Shown: positions 1 through 8,885 of the stretch, piece by piece
Position numbering within the stretch: the first letter of the stretch is position 1
Layout: each line of letters opens with the position of its first letter
Origin: Thermoplasmata archaeon
GTDB lineage: Archaea > Thermoplasmatota > Thermoplasmata > Lutacidiplasmatales > SKW197
Reading direction: 5' to 3'
Length of the DNA stretch: 64,000 nucleotides
NCBI GenBank assembly: GCA_038874435.1
Contig: JAVZCK010000007.1
Span: forward strand, 1 to 64,000
Made by a program: the position numbers and the translations under genes
The notes under the pieces: generated by a model
Databases searched by the model: none
Seen by the model: only the letters and a program-made list of their open reading frames with translations
Told to the model about the DNA's origin: nothing

Positions 1-126
1 CTGACTATCAGGAACATACGGGGATTCTATATTCGTAAGGTGACGCCTTTCGGCACCAGCGCCAAGTGGGCAGATCTATATAGAGAAGGAGGTGAGATTC
101 AAGGAATTTCTTCTCGCTCTCTATGA
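1..126 (+). pseudogene. C-terminal end of an unidentified open frame, possibly a mobile-element remnant
   Basis: The frame is open from the window edge and ends at a TGA at 124-126, giving at most 41 visible residues. It contains the stretch KVTPFGTSAK (residues 13-22). This resembles the FGxSA/FGTGA core that I recall from DUF2080, a family of small proteins encoded next to archaeal transposases. The residues after it (WADLYREGGEIQG) do not continue that family's pattern. A second frame stays open over about 63-168, so a frameshifted remnant is possible. With so little sequence this is only a suggestion; it could equally be the normal end of an unrelated gene. Confidence 0.3.
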
Positions 127-363
127 AATATGTAGAGAGCGAAATGAAAATACACTAGGGAAGGGTTGATGGCCACTTCTATGGTACAGGAGCCATAGGG
201 GTGTAGGCCGGGAAAAAATCAGTAGATTTCCCTGTAGTATGTCCACATCAATTCCCTTTCTAATGGCTTTTAGGGTAGTAATGAGTATCTGGCTTTTCCA
301 ACTTGTTCGGAGATACTGACAAAGAGCGATAATTTTATCTATTCTCCTATTTTATTCTGCAAT
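114..363 (+). other. Hairpin-rich spacer upstream of the first complete gene
   Basis: No gene is convincing here. A perfect 10-bp stem with a 9-base loop (114-123 with 133-142) spans the stop codon of the frame that ends at 126. It has no T-run after it, so it is not a classical intrinsic terminator. A second structure pairs 179-184 with 193-198 (CTATGG/CCATAG) inside a GGCC pair (171-174 with 206-209). A third pairs AAATC with GATTT near 216-230. The nested stems could belong to a small RNA or a transposon end. I do not recognise RNase P, SRP or tRNA landmarks. Confidence 0.35.
329..339 (+). promoter_or_regulatory. Probable TATA box for the 364 operon
   Basis: AT-rich element ataattttat centred about 27 bases before the GTG start at 364. 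No Shine-Dalgarno sequence precedes the start, which fits a leaderless transcript. Confidence 0.4.
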
Positions 364-759
364 GTGAAACTAAAATTTCCACATACTAAAGAGTCGTTCA
401 TCCTCCTGATTGTTGTCTTCTTCGGTGCTTCTGCGTTTATAATCTTCATAATGCCTGCATTTCTACCAGAACTTCCGCATAATGATATTTATCCAGTTCT
501 CACCAATATGATGGGCATCTTTGCAATTATTTCTGCAATATTCTTCATTTACTGGGCATACAACATGTCCAAAAGAATGCGAATGCGTAGCCAAGCAAGT
601 TCCCAAGCCAAAGTCAGTGATGAAAGAGTGGAAGAAGGACATGGTGAGTTCATTTTCTGCACAGAATGCGAATTAATAGAAGGGAGGGCAAACATTTGCA
701 AGGGCTGCCCGAAAGCAGGAGAGGTAAAAAATGGATATCCAGGTAAAAAAACTTTTTGA
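364..759 (+). CDS. Small membrane protein with a C-terminal CxxC-CxxC zinc-binding tail
   Basis: 131 residues; I do not recognise the family. Two hydrophobic segments (about residues 10-32 and 46-66) should span the membrane as a hairpin. They are followed by a basic stretch (KRMRMR) and a tail with cysteines C99, C102, C112 and C115, spaced as a four-cysteine zinc site. The start is a GTG without a ribosome-binding site, about 27 bases after a TATA-like element, so probably leaderless. Its last 29 bases overlap the next gene, so the two are translated together. That neighbour (DUF2085) also carries paired cysteines, so a shared membrane role is plausible but not demonstrable from sequence. 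Confidence 0.7.
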   Translation: MKLKFPHTKESFILLIVVFFGASAFIIFIMPAFLPELPHNDIYPVLTNMMGIFAIISAIFFIYWAYNMSKRMRMRSQASSQAKVSDERVEEGHGEFIFCTECELIEGRANICKGCPKAGEVKNGYPGKKTF

Positions 760-1318
760 TTTTAAACCTTCTTTGAACTTCTCAATTGCGCTTTTTTCCC
801 TCAGCATCCTATTTACCGTTTTTGCATTTCTTCTAGTAATCACTCCCTACATGCTTCCACCCAACTCACTGGATTTAGGTGAGGGAGGCAGGGTGAACAT
901 AATTGACTTTCAAAACGAAACCGAAAAGATGCCGCACTTGGCTAAAGAAATTTATGAATTTGGGGATATAATGTGCCATCAGCATGCCTCTCGTTCTTAC
1001 TTTCTAAATGGAAACCAGATGCCTTTCTGTGCAAGATGTACTGGCATTTTCTTCGGCCTTGGAATTGCTACTATATTACTCAGCTTTGTCAATTTAGATA
1101 TTAAACTCTGGCTCATTTTCCTGCTTCTGGTGCCAATGGGTGTTGATGGTGTTGCCCAGGACTTTCTCACATTTTTACATTACGAAAGCACAAACCCTAT
1201 TAGAGTATTCACAGGTGTGCTTGGAGGCATCGCACTTGCCCTCGCAATTGCATTCATTGTTCGCTCAATCGGAGAAATCCGTAAGATGGAGCAGGAGTTG
1301 AAGAAGGCGAGAAGATGA
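731..1318 (+). CDS. DUF2085 family membrane protein
   Basis: 195 residues with an N-terminal membrane span (about 17-40), a central loop and two or three C-terminal spans (about 105-135 and 160-178). The loop has the hallmark of DUF2085: MCHQ at 81-84, RSYF, then CARCTG at 100-105. A later conserved stretch, NPIRVFTGVLGG, also fits. The two cysteine groups suggest metal or haem/iron-sulfur binding, but the family has no assigned function that I know. The ATG follows GGAGAGGT by a short spacer and lies inside the end of the upstream gene. The stop codon overlaps the QueC start (ATGA), indicating translational coupling. Confidence 0.8.
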   Translation: MDIQVKKLFDFKPSLNFSIALFSLSILFTVFAFLLVITPYMLPPNSLDLGEGGRVNIIDFQNETEKMPHLAKEIYEFGDIMCHQHASRSYFLNGNQMPFCARCTGIFFGLGIATILLSFVNLDIKLWLIFLLLVPMGVDGVAQDFLTFLHYESTNPIRVFTGVLGGIALALAIAFIVRSIGEIRKMEQELKKARR

Positions 1319-1998
1319 AAGCAGTTGTTCTTGTCTCTGGTGGCTTAGATTCTGCTACAGTGCTCGGAATCGCAAAATCAAAGGGCTATGAAATTCATGC
1401 AATTTCCTTTGTCTATGGACAACGACACAAGAGGGAACTGGCATGTGCAAAAAAGCTCTGCAAATTCTTTGAGGTAAAGGAACATAAGATAATAAAACTC
1501 AACCTTGATACGATTGGGGGCTCGGCGCTCACAGATAAGTCGATTGATGTCCCGCTAGCAACTCACAAAATCGGAAAGGATATTCCGCCAACTTATGTGC
1601 CTGCTAGAAACCTCATTTTTCTCAGTATTGCGGGCGCATATGCAGAAGTAATTGATGCAGACGCAATTTTCATCGGTGCAAACCAGGTTGACTTTAGTGG
1701 TTATCCTGACTGCAGGGAAGAGTTCTTGAATGCATTTGAAGAGACGCTAGCAAAAGGAACTAAAGTGGGTGTTTCAGGCAAAAGAATAAAGGTGTTAGCA
1801 CCGTTACTCCACATGACAAAGGGAGAAATAATAAAGAAGGGAATACAACTAGGCGTTCCTTACGAATTCACATGGACTTGTTACAAAGGTGGGAAGCTTG
1901 CCTGCGGAAAATGCGAGGCATGCATCCTCCGCTTGAAAGGATTTAGGGATGCTGGCTATGAAGACCCTCTCAAATACGAAAAAAAGCCGAAGATGTGA
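1315..1998 (+). CDS. queC: 7-cyano-7-deazaguanine (preQ0) synthase QueC
   Basis: 227 residues, normal length for QueC. The enzyme converts 7-carboxy-7-deazaguanine, ammonia and ATP to preQ0, the base that archaea insert at position 15 of tRNA and turn into archaeosine. The N-terminal PP-loop SGGLDSAT is at residues 8-15. The substrate-pocket motif PTYVPARN is at 92-99. The C-terminal zinc site is C189, C197, C200, C203. The gene starts inside the stop of the DUF2085 gene (ATGA) and overlaps the following thiolase gene by about 40 bases, so it sits in a compact operon. ArcS, which acts later in the same pathway, is encoded at 34283-35977. Confidence 0.95.
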   Translation: MKAVVLVSGGLDSATVLGIAKSKGYEIHAISFVYGQRHKRELACAKKLCKFFEVKEHKIIKLNLDTIGGSALTDKSIDVPLATHKIGKDIPPTYVPARNLIFLSIAGAYAEVIDADAIFIGANQVDFSGYPDCREEFLNAFEETLAKGTKVGVSGKRIKVLAPLLHMTKGEIIKKGIQLGVPYEFTWTCYKGGKLACGKCEACILRLKGFRDAGYEDPLKYEKKPKM

Positions 1999-2896
1999 TT
2001 TTTGCAGTAAAGAGGCAATAGAATTCGTTAGATACAGCGGTGCTCATCTATGCCGTGAACATTTCAATGAATTTTTCGAGAAGAGAGTGAAACGGGAAAT
2101 TGCCACCCAAATATACATCGAAAAAAAAGCGGTTATAGGAATTGGTCTATCTGGCGGAAAGGATTCATCTGTCTGTCTCTACATGCTTCATAAAATTTTT
2201 TCTAGGCACAGAGATGTACGAATTGTAGCAATAACTGTGGATGAGGGAATTGAGGGTTATAGAAGTGAGACAATTAAAGCAGCAAAAAAGCTCTGCAAAA
2301 TGCTTGGTGTAGAGCATCACTTTATCTCATTTAGGCAACTTTTTCAGAGGACACTTGATGAGACCGTTGCAGATAATCGAACACGGGCTTGCACATACTG
2401 CGGGGTTATGCGAAGAAAGGCACTAAATCTGGCAAGCAAATCCCTTGGCTGTACAGTTCTTGCTACTGGCTTAAATCTAGATGATACTGTACAATCAATT
2501 CTGATGAATTTTACAAGAGGAGATGTGGAGAAACTTGCACGGATGGCACCGCATGTTCATGTACAGCCTGGGCTTGTACCTCGAATTTTACCGTTGAGGA
2601 GCATACCAGAAAGAGAAGTATATCTCTTTGCAATGCTAAATGCTATTCCATTTTCGCATGCTGTCTGCCCTTATGCAGAATTTGCATTGCGGAACCAATA
2701 TAGGGCTCTGATAGAGAGGCTAGATAAAGAAAACCCGAGTGTAAAATTCGGAATTTTAAAAAGTTATGATGAAGTTATCCCCCTAATCCGAGAGAGATAC
2801 AAACAAAAGCAACTTAAGGTGTGTAAAATCTGTGGCGAACCATCTATAAATGAAGTGTGCAAGAGCTGCAATTTATTAGAAGGAAAACCAAAATAA
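1958..2896 (+). CDS. tRNA 2-thiolation enzyme, TtuA/Ncs6 (CTU1) family
   Basis: About 312 residues. The PP-loop SGGKDSS (65-71) adenylates the target uridine of tRNA. The enzyme then inserts sulfur supplied by a ubiquitin-like carrier, either at U54 (TtuA) or at wobble U34 (Ncs6). An N-terminal zinc site is formed by C13, C16, C32 and H35. A C-terminal one is in CKICG and CKSC. The family's catalytic/iron-sulfur cysteines are present in ACTYCG and in the later HAVCPYAE stretch. The ATG at 1958 is preferred; another ATG at 1949 is in frame. Both lie within the end of queC, read in another frame. Sequence alone does not decide between U34 and U54 specificity. Confidence 0.88.
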   Translation: MKTLSNTKKSRRCDFCSKEAIEFVRYSGAHLCREHFNEFFEKRVKREIATQIYIEKKAVIGIGLSGGKDSSVCLYMLHKIFSRHRDVRIVAITVDEGIEGYRSETIKAAKKLCKMLGVEHHFISFRQLFQRTLDETVADNRTRACTYCGVMRRKALNLASKSLGCTVLATGLNLDDTVQSILMNFTRGDVEKLARMAPHVHVQPGLVPRILPLRSIPEREVYLFAMLNAIPFSHAVCPYAEFALRNQYRALIERLDKENPSVKFGILKSYDEVIPLIRERYKQKQLKVCKICGEPSINEVCKSCNLLEGKPK

Positions 2897-2912
2897 TGAT
2901 AGAACGCTGTAA

Positions 2913-2922
2913 CCTATAAATA
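2913..2922 (+). promoter_or_regulatory. TATA box of the giant surface-protein gene at 2946
   Basis: CCTATAAATA is centred 28 bases before the ATG at 2946, with no ribosome-binding site in between. This fits a leaderless transcript separate from the upstream operon. Confidence 0.6.
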
Positions 2923-2945
2923 CCAGAAGTTGGATATATATACAG

Positions 2946-5900
2946 ATGATGGGAAAACAGGCACCTGAGATGAGAGAGATATACAAAATGTATGATAGTG
3001 CACTCTTCTTTTATTCCAATCAGGATTTTCATAGTGCAATCATACAGCTTAAATCTATTCTTAATCTTAATCCAGAATTTAAGGAGGCCTGGGAACTTCT
3101 CGGTCACTGTTACAAGGCACTTGGTGATATAGACGCAGCCCAGCACTGCTACCAGCAATCACAAAAACTTGCATACAGTGGGCCTCTAACATACTACTGC
3201 CCATTCTGTGGGACTGTTGTGGGTGAAAAAGATTCAAAATGCAGGAGCTGTGGGGTGGTCATTGTCGATAGTGAGGAGGAGAAAGCAAAATACAGGGGTT
3301 TTGTGCTTGCAAGGAGTGAGTTGAAGGTGATGGGACAGGTGGAGATTCCAGAGACACAGAAAACTGATGTGAAAGGAACTTACGAGAGCCAGGATAATAT
3401 TCCAGCCCAACCATTGAGACAAGAGCCACCACAATACCCAGTGGAGGAGAGAGCTGAGTTGAATGGGCGGGAATCCCGGCCACCATATGTGTTTCCAGAC
3501 CTCTCTGTGAAAACTTCCGCAAGGTTCGGATTTGCTGACCCAAGTGGTCTCACATTTGGAAGAAAAAAAATCAGGGGCTTTTCTCCCAAAGTGTACATTG
3601 TGCCATTTATCTTTCTGATGTTTCTTCTTATTTCCATTTCATCAGGACTTTATGAACTCAGCACCAAACCCCTTCTGAAAGTGGATGGAATTTTTGAAGA
3701 ATGGAAGGACATTGACAAGTCATCCCAGATAACCAGTCACGCTCAGGTAAATCCAAACATCAGAATCAGAGAATTTTCTTTTGCAGAGAAGGAACAGGCA
3801 TACTTTGTTTACCTTTCAGTGGAAGGGAGAATGCTGGCTGGAAGTCAAGACCGTGTAGCAGATACTATTTTTGTTTTTATTGACACAGGCACAGGGGGTT
3901 TTAGCATCTCGGGTGTCACTGCCTCCTACCATGTGCAGGTCTATGGCTGGAATAATGAGGTTTATTCCACAACCCTTTACAGATACGACAGTGCGAGCCC
4001 TTATTCCTGGCAGTGGATTCAACCTGTATCTGTGCCAGCGGCAGTTTCAGAAAACCAGCTCGAAGTTGAAATTAAAAAGTCATTGCTTTCAGGTAACGAT
4101 TTTAAAATTTTTATCGTTGTCCAAGCATACGATGGCACTCTAGATATGGCTGACTATCCAATTGGAAAAAAGCCCACACTTATCCTTACTACCAGAACTT
4201 TGCTCCAGGATATCACACAACCTGGGAATGTAGATGCGATGGAACTTGAGTTCACATCTGTCAGAGGAGATTCGAAAGTCGAGGAGGTCTTTGTAAGCAT
4301 TGAAGGTAGTGCAGCACCGCAAACCGCTACATTGAAAGGCCCTCAAACCATCAGTGTTGGGCTTGAGGCGGGAAGGTACAGGTTCCAGCTGGGAAGAACA
4401 TTGAGCTTTGGCACATCAGAGAAATGGCAGTTTTCGGTGCCAGTAGATGGAAGCATGAATACCGCTACCCTCGGTTTCTCAATTAAGGACGGAGGGGTCA
4501 GGGGAGATGTCATCGTAGTCCTGATGGATGCCTCAGACAGATACCATGCTAGAAAAAGTTATGTTGGTTCAGCCCCTGCAATTACCATAGATGGTGCCTT
4601 TGCCGATTGGGCTTCAACGCCGAAAAGGAGCGAATCCTCTGGTGAGGTCTCAAATCCTTCCATAGACATTCAAGAATTTGCGGTAGTACATGGCACAAGC
4701 AACCTTCAGTTTTACCTTGATGTTGAAAAGTGGATTTTTGGTGGAGAGAAACTTCCATATCGAAACTATGTGACTGTTGGAACTGTTTACACCCCTGATA
4801 CTGATAGAGACACAATGCCAGACAACATTGATCCGCTGCCCTCTGACTTCAACAATGATGGGATTCCAGATAGCCAGACAAATAATGATATTGATGGAGA
4901 TGGGATAAAGGATTATCCCTATGGTGAGGACTATTACCTCAACACGACAATTCCAGATACAGTGGAATTTCCACTGGCGTACAGAGGCAAGTTTGTGAGT
5001 GTCTACATAGGGCCAGTAACACCAACAGAAAGCGAAGATAGAGGACTTGACTGGCTCAGAGTTTACCTGGACATGGATAACAACAGAAGTACTGGAATTC
5101 CGTGTGCTAGCATTGGTGCAGATTACCTGATTGAGTTCGGTGGAAGGGAAGGGAAGATCCTTGAGAAGAAAACATGGAGTGCAGAAGGAGGTAATTGGAG
5201 ATTAACAGGCGATGGAGTTTCTGGTGCTATTGATTTCTATAGGTTAGAATTTGAGTTGACAAAATCGGTGCAAACAAACCCTGATATTTACATTGAATTT
5301 GCAGATTTCTGGCAGAACAGGGACACGGCCTTCTTTGAACATGGGTTGCTGGACCAAGTTCGGGCTGCAGAATGCACTCCATCAGTTGGAACATTACAAG
5401 GAAGAGTGGTGGAGCCAGTTCATGAAGAAAACCCACCACTTCCCCAGCATGTTGCTGAACTCAAATCAAACGATGTCCCTGTTACCTCTGTTCCAGAAAA
5501 ACTTGAACCTGCCGAGATGCCTGTGCCTAGAGCTTACTCTACGGGCACTGTTTCAGCGGAAACACTGTCTTACTACCTAAATGCTTCAAAAGAAAAGCCA
5601 GTGAGACGAGGGTTTGCATTTACGCCAGCGAAACCCATGGTGCCAGGTGGTGCTGTCGGTTCCGGGTGGATTCCTGATGTGAATGTGAGCAAGGCCTCAA
5701 ACTATAATGCTTTCTCGCCTGTGATGGCAACCGATAGTGATAACTACATTTACACTGCGTTCATGTTCTGGAGCACAGCCGTTTCAAGATGGGGCATTGC
5801 AGTATTCCGTTCAACTGATTCTGGCCTCACATGGAGTGGTCTTTGGTGGTATTTCACGAACTATGATTGTGACAATCCTTCGCTTGCGATCTCTAGCAAC

Positions 5901-8624
5901 TCTGGAAGTTATGCAAACAGAATCTACCTTGCTTTCACATTGTATTCCTCCTCTTACTTGTTTATAGAATTGGGCTATGTGGATAAGGCAAATTTTGCCA
6001 CATCTACAGCTTGGCAGTGGAGGCAGATTACTAGTACCTCAGAGTACTGGGATATGCCATCCATTACTGTGATGGGAAACTCAGTAAATTCTGTTTATAT
6101 CGCAGCTAGATGGTGGTATGGTAATTTTGACAGGGACATTCTTGGATTTAGGTCTGACAATGGTGGAAATAGCTGGAATGGATATGCTCCACCTCTGACT
6201 TCGAGTTATGCTTACCAGATAAGATACACATACGAAGATTCAGGTGTGGTCTATGGACCCACTGTCGCCTGGGGCACTGGTACAAATCTCTATTGTGCGT
6301 ACGATGACATGGGAGTTACTTATGCCCGCTGGGAATTCTGGACAAATGGAAATGCTGAGGGCTGGGTAGTCGGTAACCATCTCACCGCCTTCACAGTTTC
6401 AGGTGGCATTCTCTCCACCACTGCAACAGGCAATGACCCGTTTATGTACAGCCCCGCTCTGAACATTCCCGCATCCAATTACAAATACATCCATCTCTAC
6501 ATGCGGGCTACTGGCACTGGCACAACCACAAAAATTTACTTTATCACTAGCACTGACGGAACCTGGAACGAAGCAAAATCAGTAACTCTGAGTGTAACAG
6601 ACCACTCTAATTATGTTTGGTACACCTTCAACATGTCACAATGTGCTGGTTGGACAGGGACAATCACTAGGCTACGACTTGACCCGATTGATGCAGGTGC
6701 CCAGAGTGGGGACACATACTCCATAGACATGATTGGCATCCAGTCCCAGCCACTTAACTCTATTGTCTTGAAATCCACAGATAGTGGTGTTACATGGAAC
6801 ATTGGTTACATTTTAAGGCCAGCAGGACCTGATGTCACACCTTCATTTGCTCCTTATGTGGCTGCAACCCACGGGAGTAATACCGTGGTAGTGGCGAGCG
6901 TTTATTACAAATCAAGCACGGACTGGGATATCAACATTTCTTACAGCACTGACGGATTGGCATCGCCACCTTATGTTATCCCCTTCAGCACCGAAAGCAC
7001 CACTCAGGCGTGGCCTGCACTTTGTTCTGACCCTGTATATGGGTATTTCCATTTAGTTTACTATGATTCTGGGAGTTATTCAATAAGATATGCAAAGGCC
7101 TACTACACCACACCGAACTCCTGGAGTGTACCCTATGCCACAAGTTATGTCTCGGATGGAAATACAGGAGATTGGGAATACAGGCCTGCGGTAACCTACC
7201 AGTGGAGAGATGGTGGTGCAGGTTACTATCCCTGTGTTACCTGGGGTGATGCAAGAGGAAGTTACTGGAATGTTTATTACTCCACGCCAGGCTCAAGGTG
7301 CACAATCACCACATCCCCATCTGGCTTGCTTGTTGAAGTTGACAGCACTCAGTACACAGCCCCTGTTTCATTTACCTGGATTGCTGGCTATAATCACTAT
7401 CTCTATGCTCCATCCCCTCAAGGAACAGACATATATGCCCCAAGGTATCTGTTTTCTTCATGGAGTGATGGTGGTGCTCAGGGCCACACAATCACAGTCC
7501 TCGGATTTGACATGACAATTACTGCTTATTACCAGACCCAGTACTATCTTCGGGTAATTTCTGCCCATGATAGTCCAGCAGGAGAGGGCTGGTATAATGC
7601 CGGAAGCTCTGCCTCTGCCTCTGTGACCTCTCCCGTTTCTGGAGGTTCTGGTATCCAGTACACATGTACAGGTTACACTGGAACTGGCTCGGCACCTTCA
7701 GGCACTGGGAACAGTGTTATATTCACAATCACCGCACCTTCAAGCGTCACCTTTAACTGGAAGACCCAGTATCTCCTAACTGTCTCAACCCTGAATCTGA
7801 CATCTACCTATCCCGGAATCCTTTCTCTCAATGGTTCCTTCTATTCTACAATTTATGACAGCTCACCTGTTACGCTCTGGCTTGACGAAAATCTTGGCTA
7901 TCAAATTGGGATTTCTTCAGAAGTAGCAGGCCCGGCAAACACCAGATGGGCTTTTTACAGGTGGACTTCGGGAAGCACTGCAAATCCAATCACTGTAAAT
8001 TTGAATACACCCACTCAGATAACTGCGGAATTCCTCAAGCAGTATTACTGCACCCTCACATTAAATGGGCTTTCCCCCTCTGCACCAGCTACCATAAACT
8101 ACCAGTCTCTCCTCACTCCTCACTCTGTTTACTCCTCTGATACATGGAATGCCTGGGTGGACCATGGCTCTACGATTACAATTTCAAATGAAATTCATGT
8201 GAGTTCCACAGAACGCTACAGAACTGTTGACCAGTACTCTTTTGTCGCAATTACAAGCCCGATTTCAAGAACCATCACCTACAGGCACCAGTGGTATTCA
8301 ACAATCACACTTGTTGGTACAGACGCAAGTCATACGGTCTGGGCGAACTATACGCTCGATGGCATTTACTATTCGCAATCTGGGGTTTATGGTTCATGGG
8401 CAAACTGGTGTGACCATGGTACCTCCCTCTCTTTCAGTGATACAACCACAGGCACGCCACCATATACTACGACTGACCCACACTCCTGGACTGTCACAGG
8501 TACAATTGTAGCAACAATCCATTACACTACTCCAGTGGAAGAAGAGAACCTGTTTGAGATTTATCCACTAATTTTTGTCCTTGCCTGTATCGTCTTCTCC
8601 ATCAGAAGGAAACTGTCTGTTTGA
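2946..8624 (+). CDS. Giant bitopic surface protein: TPR and zinc ribbon inside, three-part stalk and BNR/repeat ectodomain outside
   Basis: 1892 residues. Residues 1-80 look like tetratricopeptide helices. Residues 83-106 form a zinc ribbon (YYCPFCG and CRSCG). A proline/glutamate-rich linker leads to one membrane span at about 214-236. There is no signal peptide, so the N-terminus should be cytoplasmic. Outside come two domains of the xxVDGxFxxW type (about 243-400 and 550-610), which recall CBM9-like beta-sandwiches. Then follow a calcium-type DxDxDG stretch (about 617-660) and a third sandwich (680-795). Residues about 905-1440 carry BNR/Asp-box motifs (STDSGLTW, SDNGGNSW, STDSGVTW) with an inserted jelly-roll-like domain. 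From about 1450 there are repeats of the InlB-like/bacterial-repeat type, and a C-terminal hydrophobic anchor lies near 1870-1886. The stalk is shared with the protein at 51547-57966. Function is unknown; adhesion or sensing is inference. The last 57 bases overlap the convergent Pcc1 gene. Confidence 0.85.
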   Translation: MMGKQAPEMREIYKMYDSALFFYSNQDFHSAIIQLKSILNLNPEFKEAWELLGHCYKALGDIDAAQHCYQQSQKLAYSGPLTYYCPFCGTVVGEKDSKCRSCGVVIVDSEEEKAKYRGFVLARSELKVMGQVEIPETQKTDVKGTYESQDNIPAQPLRQEPPQYPVEERAELNGRESRPPYVFPDLSVKTSARFGFADPSGLTFGRKKIRGFSPKVYIVPFIFLMFLLISISSGLYELSTKPLLKVDGIFEEWKDIDKSSQITSHAQVNPNIRIREFSFAEKEQAYFVYLSVEGRMLAGSQDRVADTIFVFIDTGTGGFSISGVTASYHVQVYGWNNEVYSTTLYRYDSASPYSWQWIQPVSVPAAVSENQLEVEIKKSLLSGNDFKIFIVVQAYDGTLDMADYPIGKKPTLILTTRTLLQDITQPGNVDAMELEFTSVRGDSKVEEVFVSIEGSAAPQTATLKGPQTISVGLEAGRYRFQLGRTLSFGTSEKWQFSVPVDGSMNTATLGFSIKDGGVRGDVIVVLMDASDRYHARKSYVGSAPAITIDGAFADWASTPKRSESSGEVSNPSIDIQEFAVVHGTSNLQFYLDVEKWIFGGEKLPYRNYVTVGTVYTPDTDRDTMPDNIDPLPSDFNNDGIPDSQTNNDIDGDGIKDYPYGEDYYLNTTIPDTVEFPLAYRGKFVSVYIGPVTPTESEDRGLDWLRVYLDMDNNRSTGIPCASIGADYLIEFGGREGKILEKKTWSAEGGNWRLTGDGVSGAIDFYRLEFELTKSVQTNPDIYIEFADFWQNRDTAFFEHGLLDQVRAAECTPSVGTLQGRVVEPVHEENPPLPQHVAELKSNDVPVTSVPEKLEPAEMPVPRAYSTGTVSAETLSYYLNASKEKPVRRGFAFTPAKPMVPGGAVGSGWIPDVNVSKASNYNAFSPVMATDSDNYIYTAFMFWSTAVSRWGIAVFRSTDSGLTWSGLWWYFTNYDCDNPSLAISSNSGSYANRIYLAFTLYSSSYLFIELGYVDKANFATSTAWQWRQITSTSEYWDMPSITVMGNSVNSVYIAARWWYGNFDRDILGFRSDNGGNSWNGYAPPLTSSYAYQIRYTYEDSGVVYGPTVAWGTGTNLYCAYDDMGVTYARWEFWTNGNAEGWVVGNHLTAFTVSGGILSTTATGNDPFMYSPALNIPASNYKYIHLYMRATGTGTTTKIYFITSTDGTWNEAKSVTLSVTDHSNYVWYTFNMSQCAGWTGTITRLRLDPIDAGAQSGDTYSIDMIGIQSQPLNSIVLKSTDSGVTWNIGYILRPAGPDVTPSFAPYVAATHGSNTVVVASVYYKSSTDWDINISYSTDGLASPPYVIPFSTESTTQAWPALCSDPVYGYFHLVYYDSGSYSIRYAKAYYTTPNSWSVPYATSYVSDGNTGDWEYRPAVTYQWRDGGAGYYPCVTWGDARGSYWNVYYSTPGSRCTITTSPSGLLVEVDSTQYTAPVSFTWIAGYNHYLYAPSPQGTDIYAPRYLFSSWSDGGAQGHTITVLGFDMTITAYYQTQYYLRVISAHDSPAGEGWYNAGSSASASVTSPVSGGSGIQYTCTGYTGTGSAPSGTGNSVIFTITAPSSVTFNWKTQYLLTVSTLNLTSTYPGILSLNGSFYSTIYDSSPVTLWLDENLGYQIGISSEVAGPANTRWAFYRWTSGSTANPITVNLNTPTQITAEFLKQYYCTLTLNGLSPSAPATINYQSLLTPHSVYSSDTWNAWVDHGSTITISNEIHVSSTERYRTVDQYSFVAITSPISRTITYRHQWYSTITLVGTDASHTVWANYTLDGIYYSQSGVYGSWANWCDHGTSLSFSDTTTGTPPYTTTDPHSWTVTGTIVATIHYTTPVEEENLFEIYPLIFVLACIVFSIRRKLSV

Positions 8625-8885
8625 AAGTTGGGCACTTTCAATTGCAAGGTTGAGCCATCGGATATAGGAGTTCAGAGAGGCCCTCAAACTGCTCAGGTCT
8701 TGAGCATTGATGATAAGGTGGAGGCAATTATCTAGGTATTCCATACTCAAATTTGTTCTAGCATCTGTTTCCCCATCTTCTGCAATTTCAACCTTAATTG
8801 CGTCCATCACACACCTAGCAATTTTTTTATCCAGTTCCACAGAAATCGTGAGAGAGCATGTTAACTTCTCAGAATTCTTCACCAT
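8568..8885 (-). CDS. KEOPS complex subunit Pcc1
   Basis: 105 residues. Pcc1 is the small dimerisation subunit of KEOPS, which makes N6-threonylcarbamoyladenosine at A37 of ANN-decoding tRNAs. The C-terminal half has the family signature AQDLSSLRASLNSYIRWL (nucleotides near 8650-8710), followed by a helix and an acidic tail. The ATG at 8885 is preferred over the upstream GTG at 8894, because GTGAGG just before it can serve as ribosome-binding site. The start lies 17 bases inside the end of the RPA-associated gene, so it is translationally coupled to the RPA operon. Its 3' end overlaps the convergent giant surface gene. Confidence 0.88.
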   Translation of the reverse strand: MVKNSEKLTCSLTISVELDKKIARCVMDAIKVEIAEDGETDARTNLSMEYLDNCLHLIINAQDLSSLRASLNSYIRWLNLAIESAQLSNRQFPSDGEDDTGKDKN

